From: Moraxellaceae bacterium UBA2477
GTDB lineage: Bacteria > Pseudomonadota > Gammaproteobacteria > Pseudomonadales > Moraxellaceae
Direction: 5' to 3'
Assembly: GCA_002342025.1 (NCBI GenBank)
Contig: DDPD01000066.1
Location: 1-17,998, forward strand
Length of the DNA stretch: 17,998 nt
The notes beneath the pieces are model-generated. The model saw only the letters and a program-made list of their open reading frames with translations. It was not told where the DNA came from and made no database searches. Every line of letters begins with the position of its first letter. Within the stretch, counting starts at the first letter, position 1. Made by a program: the position numbers and the translations under genes. Positions 7,369 through 14,766 of the stretch are shown here, in pieces.

Positions 7369-7743
7369 TTATACTCGAAAAACAAAAAAACGACAGAGAA
7401 AAAATACGAGAACACTGTAGGCTAGAACACCAAAAAACTGAGCAACATAAAAGCCTAAAAAAGAGGCTGTGGAAATTATTGAAATTAAATTGGCTAGATA
7501 TCCTAAAAAAACAGCAATAATGTATCTTATAAAAACTTGCGAGTCAGGGCTTGCATCTCGGAATGTTATTTTCTTATTTAGAAAAAAACTTGTTATTATT
7601 CCAATAATATAGCCTAATATATTTGATAAGATATAATTTAAGCCAAAAAAATACATAGCCGAGTAAATTACGGAAAGACCGATTAGTGAGTTTAGCGCGC
7701 CAACTATAATAAAAAATATAGCGCGATGATGATCTGAGGTCAT
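7369..7743 (-). CDS. GtrA-family membrane protein, putative polyprenyl-phosphate-sugar flippase
   Basis: This 124-residue protein has four predicted membrane helices and the GtrA-family signature F-x-x-V-G-x-x-N-S-L-I-G near the N-terminus and S-F-F-L-N-K-K-I-T-F in the middle. In phage serotype-conversion systems GtrA moves polyprenyl-phosphate-linked sugars across the inner membrane; close relatives occur in many envelope polysaccharide loci. The frame extends to 7791, but the ATG at 7743 is preferred. It overlaps the methyltransferase stop as ATGA (4 bases), the typical coupled arrangement, and the family motif then starts at the expected place. The gene is AT-rich like the others in the cassette and is its last member. 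Substrate is unknown. The natural partner is the GtrB-like enzyme encoded three genes upstream. Confidence 0.85.
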   Translation of the reverse strand: MTSDHHRAIFFIIVGALNSLIGLSVIYSAMYFFGLNYILSNILGYIIGIITSFFLNKKITFRDASPDSQVFIRYIIAVFLGYLANLISIISTASFLGFYVAQFFGVLAYSVLVFFLCRFFVFRV

Positions 7744-8462
7744 GTTGGTTTTCTTGCGAAAATTACATATTGTGCGCCCAGTGGGAACCACCAGAGATAC
7801 CTTTCAAAGGGCCTGAATAGCCTTAAGAAAGAAGGAAAGAAAATTTTGTACTCAACATTGATGTCAGTCCATCCTGAGGCTATAAGATTTAACTTCATTT
7901 TGGTTGCCGGGATGAGTTCAGCATTAACATCAAACGGGCAATCACTCACTGCACGTCGAGTCAGGAAGTTCAGTGGATTGTGCTCATAGATAGCTAGAGT
8001 TCCGCCTAATTTTGTAACGCGTTTAATTTCGCTTAACCAATAGATATGCTCATCATTTGGGATATGGTGGAAGACACAAGCAGAAAAAGAGATATCTTGG
8101 CTTTCAGTTCGTAAAGGTATGGAATCGACTATTTGATGAAAATTATCTGGGTTACCAAATCTTTGAATTGCTATATCCATACTACGCAAAGATACGTCAG
8201 TAAAGCTAAAATTAGCAGCAGAAAAGTGCTTATAAAAGAACGGTACAGAGTTTCCAATGCCACAGCCAAAGTCGAAAATTTTATTGCAGTCAGATTTTTG
8301 TTTTGAAACTTTTGATTTCAAGTCGATAATCTTATACTCAGAGAAATATTCTGGCAATTCGCCAGATATAGAAATATTTTTCTTGTGCATCTGCTGGTAC
8401 TCATCAGCAAAAGAGTCAAATTCAATTTTTCGCTTTTGTGATGCATTATATTCGGAGCTCAT
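7740..8462 (-). CDS. Class I SAM-dependent methyltransferase of a glycan cassette
   Basis: This 240-residue soluble protein has a Rossmann-fold methyltransferase core. Motif I is D64-F-G-C-G-I-G70, an acidic residue follows strand 2 (F-T-D89-V-S), motif IV is A-C-V-F-H-H-I-P around residue 131, and the core ends G-G-T-L-A-I-Y-E160-H-N-P-L-N. The E-H-N-P-x-N followed by C-P-F-D is a pattern I associate with methyltransferases found beside GtrA/GT2 genes in surface polysaccharide loci. The exact acceptor, whether a sugar hydroxyl, a lipid-linked intermediate or another small molecule, cannot be inferred. The ATG at 8462 has only a weak GGA upstream. The gene follows the polytopic protein after 65 AT-rich bases and overlaps the gtrA-like start by 4 bases. 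A possible role is methylation of the sugar before or after flipping. Confidence 0.82.
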   Translation of the reverse strand: MSSEYNASQKRKIEFDSFADEYQQMHKKNISISGELPEYFSEYKIIDLKSKVSKQKSDCNKIFDFGCGIGNSVPFFYKHFSAANFSFTDVSLRSMDIAIQRFGNPDNFHQIVDSIPLRTESQDISFSACVFHHIPNDEHIYWLSEIKRVTKLGGTLAIYEHNPLNFLTRRAVSDCPFDVNAELIPATKMKLNLIASGWTDINVEYKIFFPSFLRLFRPFERYLWWFPLGAQYVIFARKPT

Positions 8463-8522
8463 TTATAAGTGTCCATAAATAAAAATCTTTTGTGAAGTTA
8501 TATTTTTTGAATTCTTAATTAT

Positions 8523-8536
8523 GGCAATTAATTGCC
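8523..8536. repeat. 14-bp perfect palindrome at the end of the polytopic gene
   Basis: GGCAATTAATTGCC is self-complementary and spans the TAA stop of the polytopic protein (8528-8530). As RNA it could fold as a 5-bp stem with a 4-base loop. On the + strand it is followed by a T-rich run (TATATTTTTATTTTT), which makes it look like a weak intrinsic terminator facing antisense transcription. On the - strand no T-tract follows. Confidence 0.35.
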
Positions 8537-10105
8537 TATATTTTTATTTTTGCAAAGTATTTTTTGGTAAACATGCCAGTCGCCATAAGAGCTAAAGTGC
8601 TTGAGAGAGCATGATTTATTATTTAATAGTGAGCTTTCGGCTGGGATATTGCCTCGTACAAAAAAGTAATCATAGTTATCGCCATTATGTTTCTCCCAGT
8701 TAAATAATTCTGGACTCCACTCGAGGCCGGGCTTTATAGAGGGTGATGAATTATCTTTGAAGCGTATTGGCTGAGGGGAGAACCAAGCAAAACTGAAATC
8801 AACAATACCCTTATGTTCAGCCTGATACCATGAAGCATAATGCGTATAAGTGGCTTGGTTTGACACTGCTAAGCTTGCACGATCATAGATTAGGGCAGCA
8901 ATTCGCTTTCCTTCTGGTACATTTTGAGTTGCTAGATAAAAGTCGCTGCTTTCGCGAGAAAAATTCAATGTTTTTTTAATATTTTCAATAGCAAATACGA
9001 AGGCGAATACGGGAAGTATACAAGGCACTATTAATCTGGTAGGAGCAGATGTTTTGGTCAGAGGTTGCTCATTGCATTTTGGCTTTATAAAAAGAATAAT
9101 ATAAAAAGGGATTATAAATAATGAAAATCTTTCATAAAGAAAAAAAGTTTTAATGGCAAAGTGTGGAATTGTTAGCCAGATAAGAGTTACCACAAGAAAT
9201 GGCAACCATACTTGTATTCTATTGTTTAACCGACAGCCGAGTAGGAAAGGAGAAAATAGTGCTACTATGCCAATTAAATAAGTTACGGTCTGATTGTACG
9301 TATTCCCCCAAGGTAATGATATAAATTGTAGGATTCGATCTAAATTGAGTAACCATAAAAAATCAATATCGTAGGAAAATTGCGCTGTCGTAGCGTTGTT
9401 CTTAGCACTAAAAAAGTAAAGTGCTACTATCGGAACTAAAGCAATATAGGGTAACCAGCGTTGTGCTAAACTTTTCAATGAATGACTTTGAGTCAATGCC
9501 AGAGTGCTGCCAATTACCATGCACATTAAAAAGACTAGCCCGTGGCAAAAAAACAGAGCGAGACCGCTCAAAAATAAATAAATTAAACTGCGCGGAGTCA
9601 CTTCTTTTTCAAAATTTATTGCTTTAGCAATAAAAATAACTCCCAATGGCGCAGCCATCAAGAATGTCAAAAATCCCCAATTATAACAAAATCCAAAAAA
9701 TGAAGATAATAGTAGCCAATCGAGCCTGTTATCTGCCTTGCAACATTGGCGGAGATATATTCCGGAAAATACAAAAGCATAGAATGTAACGCTAAGTAGT
9801 ACTTTTAGTGCGAATGCTATGGGCATTACAGTTGCTAATAATGCCCAAAGGACATAGCCTAATAGGTATGGAGTAAAATAATTTATATAAAATATGCTTT
9901 CCCAGCTCGGGTTATTGCTCAATAAATCCAAAAGTAAAGCTACTTGCCCAGCGTGCTGCGGTATATCGATCATCGGGGGGTGTGGCGATAGCCAAAATAC
10001 TGCTCCGCTCAGAGTAAATATAAGCCAGAATGAGGCTTTCTGTGTGTCTATACTGACCAACTGTTTTGGCGGGAATGACTGCATAATTTTATTTAGTATT
10101 GTCAA
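8528..10105 (-). CDS. Polytopic membrane protein, candidate GT-C glycosyltransferase in GtrC-like position
   Basis: I do not recognise this 525-residue protein by name. It has about 10-11 hydrophobic helices up to roughly residue 385, then a polar C-terminal domain of about 140 residues rich in aromatic residues and likely extracytoplasmic. The first outer loop contains P-P-M-I-D47-I-P-Q-H51; an acidic residue here is the usual catalytic position in GT-C transferases. In gtr cassettes the gene next to gtrA/gtrB encodes the acceptor-specific transferase, which is usually unlike other proteins, and that fits here. The listed start is a TTG that overlaps the gtrB-like stop TGA (TTGA), with GAGAAAG upstream. 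The ATG at 10084 has no ribosome site but remains possible. The gene is very AT-rich: 15 G/C in 60 at 9061-9120. The glycosyltransferase call is inference from topology and neighbours. Confidence 0.62.
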   Translation of the reverse strand: MTILNKIMQSFPPKQLVSIDTQKASFWLIFTLSGAVFWLSPHPPMIDIPQHAGQVALLLDLLSNNPSWESIFYINYFTPYLLGYVLWALLATVMPIAFALKVLLSVTFYAFVFSGIYLRQCCKADNRLDWLLLSSFFGFCYNWGFLTFLMAAPLGVIFIAKAINFEKEVTPRSLIYLFLSGLALFFCHGLVFLMCMVIGSTLALTQSHSLKSLAQRWLPYIALVPIVALYFFSAKNNATTAQFSYDIDFLWLLNLDRILQFISLPWGNTYNQTVTYLIGIVALFSPFLLGCRLNNRIQVWLPFLVVTLIWLTIPHFAIKTFFLYERFSLFIIPFYIILFIKPKCNEQPLTKTSAPTRLIVPCILPVFAFVFAIENIKKTLNFSRESSDFYLATQNVPEGKRIAALIYDRASLAVSNQATYTHYASWYQAEHKGIVDFSFAWFSPQPIRFKDNSSPSIKPGLEWSPELFNWEKHNGDNYDYFFVRGNIPAESSLLNNKSCSLKHFSSYGDWHVYQKILCKNKNIGN

Positions 10106-11037
10106 AGTGCTTTCTCAATAATAAATCGAGGTCGACGCTTTGTTTCTGAGTAGATCTTTGCTAAATACCCACCGATAATTCCTAAAGATAACATTTGCAG
10201 TCCACCTAAAAAATAAATAGGAACCACGATTGAGGCCCAGCCCGGTATAGCTGTATCCGTAAATAGCTTGATAAAAAGCGCCCAGCCCCCTGTAACTATA
10301 GCTCCAAGGCTGATTAAGCCACCAAGCCATGTAATCCATTTCAGGGGTGCTGAAGAAAATGATGTGATGCCCTCAAAGGCCAAGGCAAGCATTTTATGTA
10401 AAGGATATTTTGTCTCGCCAGCGAATCGTGGCTGCCGTTCGTAATAGGTTTTTGCCGTCTTAAATCCGAGTAAAGGAATTACACCACGGAGAAAAAGATT
10501 CACTTCATTAAAGCTTTGTAAAGCTTGTAGTGCCCGCCTTGTCATGAGCCGATAATCAGCATGATCAGGAACAATATCGATATCAAAGTATGACATGAGC
10601 TTATAGTAGCGCTGCGCCGTAAAGCGCTTGAAAAAGCTATCTGAAGTTCGTTGTGCCCGGACGCCATAAACAATTTCTGAGCCTTGATTAAACTCAGCGA
10701 GCATTTTTGGAATGATTTCAATGTCATCCTGGAGGTCGGCATCCAGACTAATGACAACATCTCCTGGTACTGTCAGAAGGCCTGCGAGCAAGGCATTTTG
10801 ATGGCCTCGGTTACGCGAAAGCTTTATGCCACTTATTTGAGGGTTTTCGATATTCATGGCTTCAATCAGAGACCAAGTTGCATCTTCAGAGCCATCATCA
10901 ATAAAGTATATTTTGCTGTCAGTTGATACATAGCCCTGATGCATCAGGCGTTGCAGCAGCAATAACAGCCGTGTTGCAGACTCAGGAAGGACTTCTTCTT
11001 CGTTGAAGCATGGAACCACAATGCTTAAGTGCGTCAT
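10102..11037 (-). CDS. GtrB-like family 2 glycosyltransferase (polyprenyl-phosphate sugar synthase)
   Basis: This 311-residue enzyme has a cytoplasmic GT-A domain followed by two C-terminal membrane helices (about residues 234-258 and 270-294), the GtrB/DPM1-like arrangement. Visible motifs are V-V-P-C-F-N-E-E-E at the start, D47-D-G-S, L-S-R-N-R-G-H-Q-N-A, the metal/nucleotide-sugar site D99-A-D101-L-Q-D104, A-D-Y-R-L-M, and E200-R-x-x-R-F-A-G-E-T-K-Y before the first helix. Such enzymes transfer a sugar from UDP- or GDP-sugar to polyprenyl phosphate on the inner face. Which sugar is not readable. The ATG at 11037 is chosen over that at 11100 because AGGACTGAC precedes it, the conserved domain starts at once, and the longer version would overlap mfd. 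It is the first gene of the cassette and starts 28 bases after the mfd stop. Confidence 0.9.
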   Translation of the reverse strand: MTHLSIVVPCFNEEEVLPESATRLLLLLQRLMHQGYVSTDSKIYFIDDGSEDATWSLIEAMNIENPQISGIKLSRNRGHQNALLAGLLTVPGDVVISLDADLQDDIEIIPKMLAEFNQGSEIVYGVRAQRTSDSFFKRFTAQRYYKLMSYFDIDIVPDHADYRLMTRRALQALQSFNEVNLFLRGVIPLLGFKTAKTYYERQPRFAGETKYPLHKMLALAFEGITSFSSAPLKWITWLGGLISLGAIVTGGWALFIKLFTDTAIPGWASIVVPIYFLGGLQMLSLGIIGGYLAKIYSETKRRPRFIIEKAL

Positions 11038-11065
11038 GTCAGTCCTGTATTGATTATTTTTTATT

Positions 11066-14000
11066 TCAAGCAGTAAGCCCATCCAAAAGGGCGTGTACAA
11101 ACTTCAATCGAGTTTCGTTCACATTCATCGTGTCTGTGAAGCGTAGCGTGTCGCCGCCCTCGAGTTTGTAGCGTTTCGGTTCTTTCTGGATAAGCTGTAT
11201 TAACCGGCGCGGATCGACCGTGGTGTCGTTGCTGAATTCGAGACGGCCACCGGCCGGGCCGGCATCGATCTTCTTGATGCCCAACGTTTGTGCCTTCAGC
11301 TTCAGTGCACTCACGGCGAACAGATTCTTCACCGGCTCCGGTAGCAGGCCGAAGCGATCAATCATTTCGACTTGCAGTTCGTCCAGCGCGTCGTCGCTGG
11401 CGGCATTACTGATGCGCTTGTAAAGCATCAGGCGGTTGTGCACATCGGGCAGGTAATCCTCGGGAATCAGCGCCGACAGGCGCAGGTTGATGTCAGCGCC
11501 GAGCGTGAAGGGCTGGTCCATGTTCGGCGTTTTGCCGCTGCGAATCGCCTTTACCGCGCGATCGAGCATCTCCATATACAGCGTGAAGCCGATACTCTGG
11601 ATGTTGCCACTCTGGTCTTCGCCAAGCAGTTCGCCCGCGCCACGAATTTCCAAATCTTGTGAGGCCAGCGCAAATCCTGCGCCGAGATCGTCGGCGGCTG
11701 CGATGGCATCTAACCGTTTTTGAGCATCACCGCTAAGGGCTTTAGGCGGCGGCGTCAGCAGGTAGGCATAGGCCTGATGATGCGAGCGCCCAACACGGCC
11801 ACGCAGCTGATGTAGCTGAGCCAGCCCGAGCTTGTCGGCTCTATCCATGATGATGGTGTTGGCGCTGGGCACGTCAATGCCGGTTTCGATGATGGTCGAG
11901 CACACCAGAATATTGTGCTGCTTGTGATAGAACTGCTGCATGACTTGTTCCAGCTCGCGTTCGCGCATCTGCCCATGCGCGATACCCACGCGGGCCTCCG
12001 GCACCAGCGTCATCAGTTCCTGCGCGCACTTCTCGATGCTGTCGACCTCGTTGTGCAGGTAGTAGACCTGACCGCCGCGCAGCAGTTCGCGCAGGATGGC
12101 CTCTTTGATCACGGCTGGATGCGTTTCGCGCACGAAGGTCTTCACCGCGAGGCGGCGTGCCGGCGGTGTGGCGATGATGGACAGGTCGCGCATGCCGGCG
12201 AAGGCCATGTTCAGCGTGCGCGGAATTGGCGTGGCAGTCAGCGTCAGCATGTCGACTTCGGCGCGGCGTTGCTTTAGCGCCTCTTTGTGACGCACGCCGA
12301 AGCGGTGTTCTTCATCCACGATGATGAGCCCGAGCTGCTTGAACTGCAGCTCCTCGCTGAGCAGCTTGTGCGTGCCAATAAGAATGTCGATGCGCCCATC
12401 GGCGGCGGCGTCCATGGCTGCTTTTTGTTCCTTGGCAGTTTTGAAGCGTGACAACACTTCAATGCGCACCGGCCAATCGGCAAAACGGTCGCAGAAGTTC
12501 TCATAGTGCTGCTGGGCGAGCAGGGTGGTTGGCACCAACACGGCGACCTGCTTGCCATCCTGCACAGCCACAAAGGCGGCGCGCATGGCGACCTCGGTCT
12601 TGCCGAAGCCCACATCGCCACAAACGAGACGATCCATGGGGCGCGGCGAGCGCATATCGGCGATGGTGGCGAGGATGGCATTGGCCTGGTCGGCGGTTTC
12701 CTCGAACGGGAAGCCGGCGCTGAACAGGGCGTACTCGCCTTCATCAAACGGAAAGCCGTAGCCTTTGCGTGCGGCGCGACGCGCATAAAGATTCAGCAGT
12801 TCTGCAGCGGTGTCATGCACTTGCTCAGCGGCCTTGCGGCGAGCCTTCTGCCATTGCTCCGTACCTAAACGATGCAGTGGCGCCATGGCGTCATCAGCAC
12901 CCGCGAAGCGCGAGATCAGCTCTAAGCGTGCCACGGGCACATACAACTTAGCTTTGTCGGCGTATTCCAGTAGTAAGAATTCTTGGGTCTGTCCGTCCAT
13001 ATCCAGCGTGGTTAGGCCTTGGTAGCGGCCCACGCCGTGCTCAAGGTGTACCACCGGTGCGCCCGGCTGTAGCTCACTGAGGCTGCGGATGGCCAGTTCG
13101 TCTTGGCCGTCGGCCGATGTTGCCTTACGACGCCGACGTTGTTGTACACGCTGACCAAAGAGCTGCGACTCGGCGACTAAAGCAAAGCCATGGCTCCCCG
13201 AGTCACCCAGCAGGCCTTGCTCCAACGGCGCAATGGTGATGCACAGCGGCGCTGGGCTGGCGAGGAAGGCTTGCCAGCTATTTACGGGGGTCGGTTTTAA
13301 CTCCCAGCGGTTAAGCAAATCACTGAGGCTTTCACGACGGCCAGCACTTTCTGCGCAAATCAGCACACGGCGCTGGCCTTGCTGTTCCGCAACAAAATGA
13401 GCTAAAGCCTGTATTGGCCGTTCGGCCTTGGCTTCAATGGGCAGCGCAGGTGCCAGAGTAAATGGCAAATTCAGGACGCCAGCGCGGGGCTCTACGGGTT
13501 CCGCTTGCAAGGTAATGCGCGGAAATTGGTTGACCTCGCCGAACCATTCGTTTTCGCGTAGGAACAGTCGTTCAGGCGCGAGTAATGGGCGCGTACTGTC
13601 GCCACGGTACTGCTCGAAGCGGTCATTCACTTCACCGCGAAAGGTGGCGAGCTGCGCCGGTGCCAGCGCTTCCATCAGCATCAGGCTGTTGGCGGGCAGG
13701 TAGTCGAAGAGCGTGCCGGTCTGCTCGAAGAACAGCGGCAGATAGTACTCAATGCCATTGCCCGCAATACCGCTGACCACATCTTGGTAGATCGAGCAGC
13801 GTTTCGGGTCGCCGCTGAAGCTGTCGGCCCACTGATCGCGGAAGCGGCGGATACCGGCCTTATCCAGCGGAAACTCGTGGGCGGGCATCAAGGTCAGTTC
13901 GGTGATGGCTTCTACGGTGCGCTGCGTTTCCACATCGAATAGGCGCAGGGTGTCGATCTCATCATCAAAGAGCTCGATGCGCACCGGGTGTTCAGCACCC

Positions 14001-14551
14001 ATGGGGTACAGATCCACAAGACTGCCGCGCACGGCAAATTCGCCATGCTCGTAGACCGTGTCTACAGTGCGATAGCCTGCTGCTTGTAACTGTGCCCGAG
14101 TATCTTCCAATGTCAGCTTTTGACCACGCTTCAGACTGACAGCCTGGCCAAGCAGCCAATTGCGTGGCGGGAGTCGGTGTGCACAGGTGCTGACCGGCAC
14201 CACGAGGATGCCGCGTGTGGCGGAGGGCAGCCGCGAAAGGACCTGTAGGCGCGTTGAAATAATATCTTGATGCGGCGAGAACTGGTCGTAGGGCAGGGTT
14301 TCCCAATCGGGGAAATGCCAGATCGGCAAAGAAGTGTCATCGCCCAGAAAGAAGCGTAGCTCCTCTTCCAGACGGGCGCCGGTTTGCGTGCTGGCGGTAA
14401 TCATCACAACCAAGCCGTTGTGCTGCTGCACGGTCTGAGCCAGCGTGAGCGCGAGCGCAGCCCCCGTGAGCTGGCCCCATTGCCGACGATCATCGGCACG
14501 CTGAGGTAGGTCAAGGGCAGGCAGAGCAAGGGCGGTATTCAATGACGACAT
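11066..14551 (-). CDS. mfd: Mfd, transcription-repair coupling factor
   Basis: This is a full-length 1161-residue Mfd (E. coli Mfd has 1148), the DNA translocase that removes RNA polymerase stalled at lesions and recruits UvrA. The UvrB-like N-terminal module is visible (H-F-P-D-W-E-T-L-P-Y-D; later Y-E-H-G-E-F-A-V-R-G-S). The RNA polymerase interaction domain begins near residue 498 (V-H-L-E-H-G-V-G-R-Y-Q-G-L). The RecG-like motor has Walker A C-G-D-V-G-F-G-K-T near residue 650, V-D-E-E-H-R-F-G-V near 745, T-A-T-P-I-P-R-T-L-N, and the Q-L-R-G-R-V-G-R-S motif; a C-terminal D7 domain follows. The frame is open to 14647, but the ATG at 14551 fits the family N-terminus. This gene is markedly GC-richer (39 of 60 at 12601-12660) than the cassette after it. 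No terminator is visible after the stop. Confidence 0.98.
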   Translation of the reverse strand: MSSLNTALALPALDLPQRADDRRQWGQLTGAALALTLAQTVQQHNGLVVMITASTQTGARLEEELRFFLGDDTSLPIWHFPDWETLPYDQFSPHQDIISTRLQVLSRLPSATRGILVVPVSTCAHRLPPRNWLLGQAVSLKRGQKLTLEDTRAQLQAAGYRTVDTVYEHGEFAVRGSLVDLYPMGAEHPVRIELFDDEIDTLRLFDVETQRTVEAITELTLMPAHEFPLDKAGIRRFRDQWADSFSGDPKRCSIYQDVVSGIAGNGIEYYLPLFFEQTGTLFDYLPANSLMLMEALAPAQLATFRGEVNDRFEQYRGDSTRPLLAPERLFLRENEWFGEVNQFPRITLQAEPVEPRAGVLNLPFTLAPALPIEAKAERPIQALAHFVAEQQGQRRVLICAESAGRRESLSDLLNRWELKPTPVNSWQAFLASPAPLCITIAPLEQGLLGDSGSHGFALVAESQLFGQRVQQRRRRKATSADGQDELAIRSLSELQPGAPVVHLEHGVGRYQGLTTLDMDGQTQEFLLLEYADKAKLYVPVARLELISRFAGADDAMAPLHRLGTEQWQKARRKAAEQVHDTAAELLNLYARRAARKGYGFPFDEGEYALFSAGFPFEETADQANAILATIADMRSPRPMDRLVCGDVGFGKTEVAMRAAFVAVQDGKQVAVLVPTTLLAQQHYENFCDRFADWPVRIEVLSRFKTAKEQKAAMDAAADGRIDILIGTHKLLSEELQFKQLGLIIVDEEHRFGVRHKEALKQRRAEVDMLTLTATPIPRTLNMAFAGMRDLSIIATPPARRLAVKTFVRETHPAVIKEAILRELLRGGQVYYLHNEVDSIEKCAQELMTLVPEARVGIAHGQMRERELEQVMQQFYHKQHNILVCSTIIETGIDVPSANTIIMDRADKLGLAQLHQLRGRVGRSHHQAYAYLLTPPPKALSGDAQKRLDAIAAADDLGAGFALASQDLEIRGAGELLGEDQSGNIQSIGFTLYMEMLDRAVKAIRSGKTPNMDQPFTLGADINLRLSALIPEDYLPDVHNRLMLYKRISNAASDDALDELQVEMIDRFGLLPEPVKNLFAVSALKLKAQTLGIKKIDAGPAGGRLEFSNDTTVDPRRLIQLIQKEPKRYKLEGGDTLRFTDTMNVNETRLKFVHALLDGLTA

Positions 14552-14647
14552 CGGGCAGTTCCGGCTATGCAGCATCAGCGATGAAATGACAAAAGGCCGC
14601 AACGGCGACCAGCTCCGAGTGTAGCGCAAGCACAGGCAGGGTGGCAC

Positions 14648-14654
14648 TGCGACA
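14648..14654 (+). promoter_or_regulatory. Extra half-site TGCGACA upstream of the dyad
   Basis: This heptamer is identical to the left arm of the dyad at 14684-14700 and lies exactly 36 bases before it in the same orientation. A further partial copy, TGCGCGAC, lies at about 14659-14666. Repetition of the same half-site in a short promoter region supports a protein-binding role, but seven bases can recur by chance. Confidence 0.35.
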
Positions 14655-14683
14655 GCGTGCGCGACTGAGTGGCTGTTGATAGG

Positions 14684-14700
14684 TGCGACAATATGTCGCA
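14684..14700. promoter_or_regulatory. 17-bp perfect dyad, candidate operator of the TonB receptor gene
   Basis: TGCGACA-ATA-TGTCGCA has 7-base arms with perfect symmetry around a 3-base centre. It lies in the mfd/receptor divergent region, about 22 bases upstream of a TATAAT box. If transcription starts near 14735 the dyad is centred near -43, where class II activators or -35-blocking repressors bind. It does not look like a canonical Fur box. The regulator is unknown. Confidence 0.5.
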
Positions 14701-14722
14701 GGAGGGATTGTCTTAGGCTGCA

Positions 14723-14728
14723 TATAAT
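14723..14728 (+). promoter_or_regulatory. Probable -10 box (TATAAT) for the TonB receptor gene
   Basis: A perfect TATAAT consensus lies 38 bases upstream of the receptor ATG. At the expected -35 distance (about 14700-14705) the sequence is AGGAGG, which is not a -35 consensus. That suggests a promoter depending on an activator, in agreement with the adjacent dyad. Confidence 0.45.
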
Positions 14729-14766
14729 CTAAAGCATGTTTTCAGCGGCCGGACCCCATAATAATC

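Noticed and set aside
7363..7375. AGTAT-TTT-ATACT inverted repeat as terminator of the cassette
   Set aside because: The stem has only five mostly A/T pairs and no T-tract follows on the - strand, so it would not terminate efficiently.
8463..8527. Promoter before the methyltransferase gene (TTGCCA and TATAAC on the - strand)
   Set aside because: The spacer is about 19 bases and such AT-rich DNA yields weak matches by chance. It is not listed as a feature.
12274..12786. 170-codon - strand frame and several + strand frames within mfd
   Set aside because: They are out-of-frame shadows of the GC-rich mfd gene, rich in Arg/Ser/Pro/Ala, with no family signature. The mfd motifs run through the whole stretch.
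14676..14713. TTGATA (14676-14681) or TTGTCT (14708-14713) as -35 box for the receptor gene
   Set aside because: Their spacing to TATAAT is about 41 and 9 bases, far from the needed 16-18.
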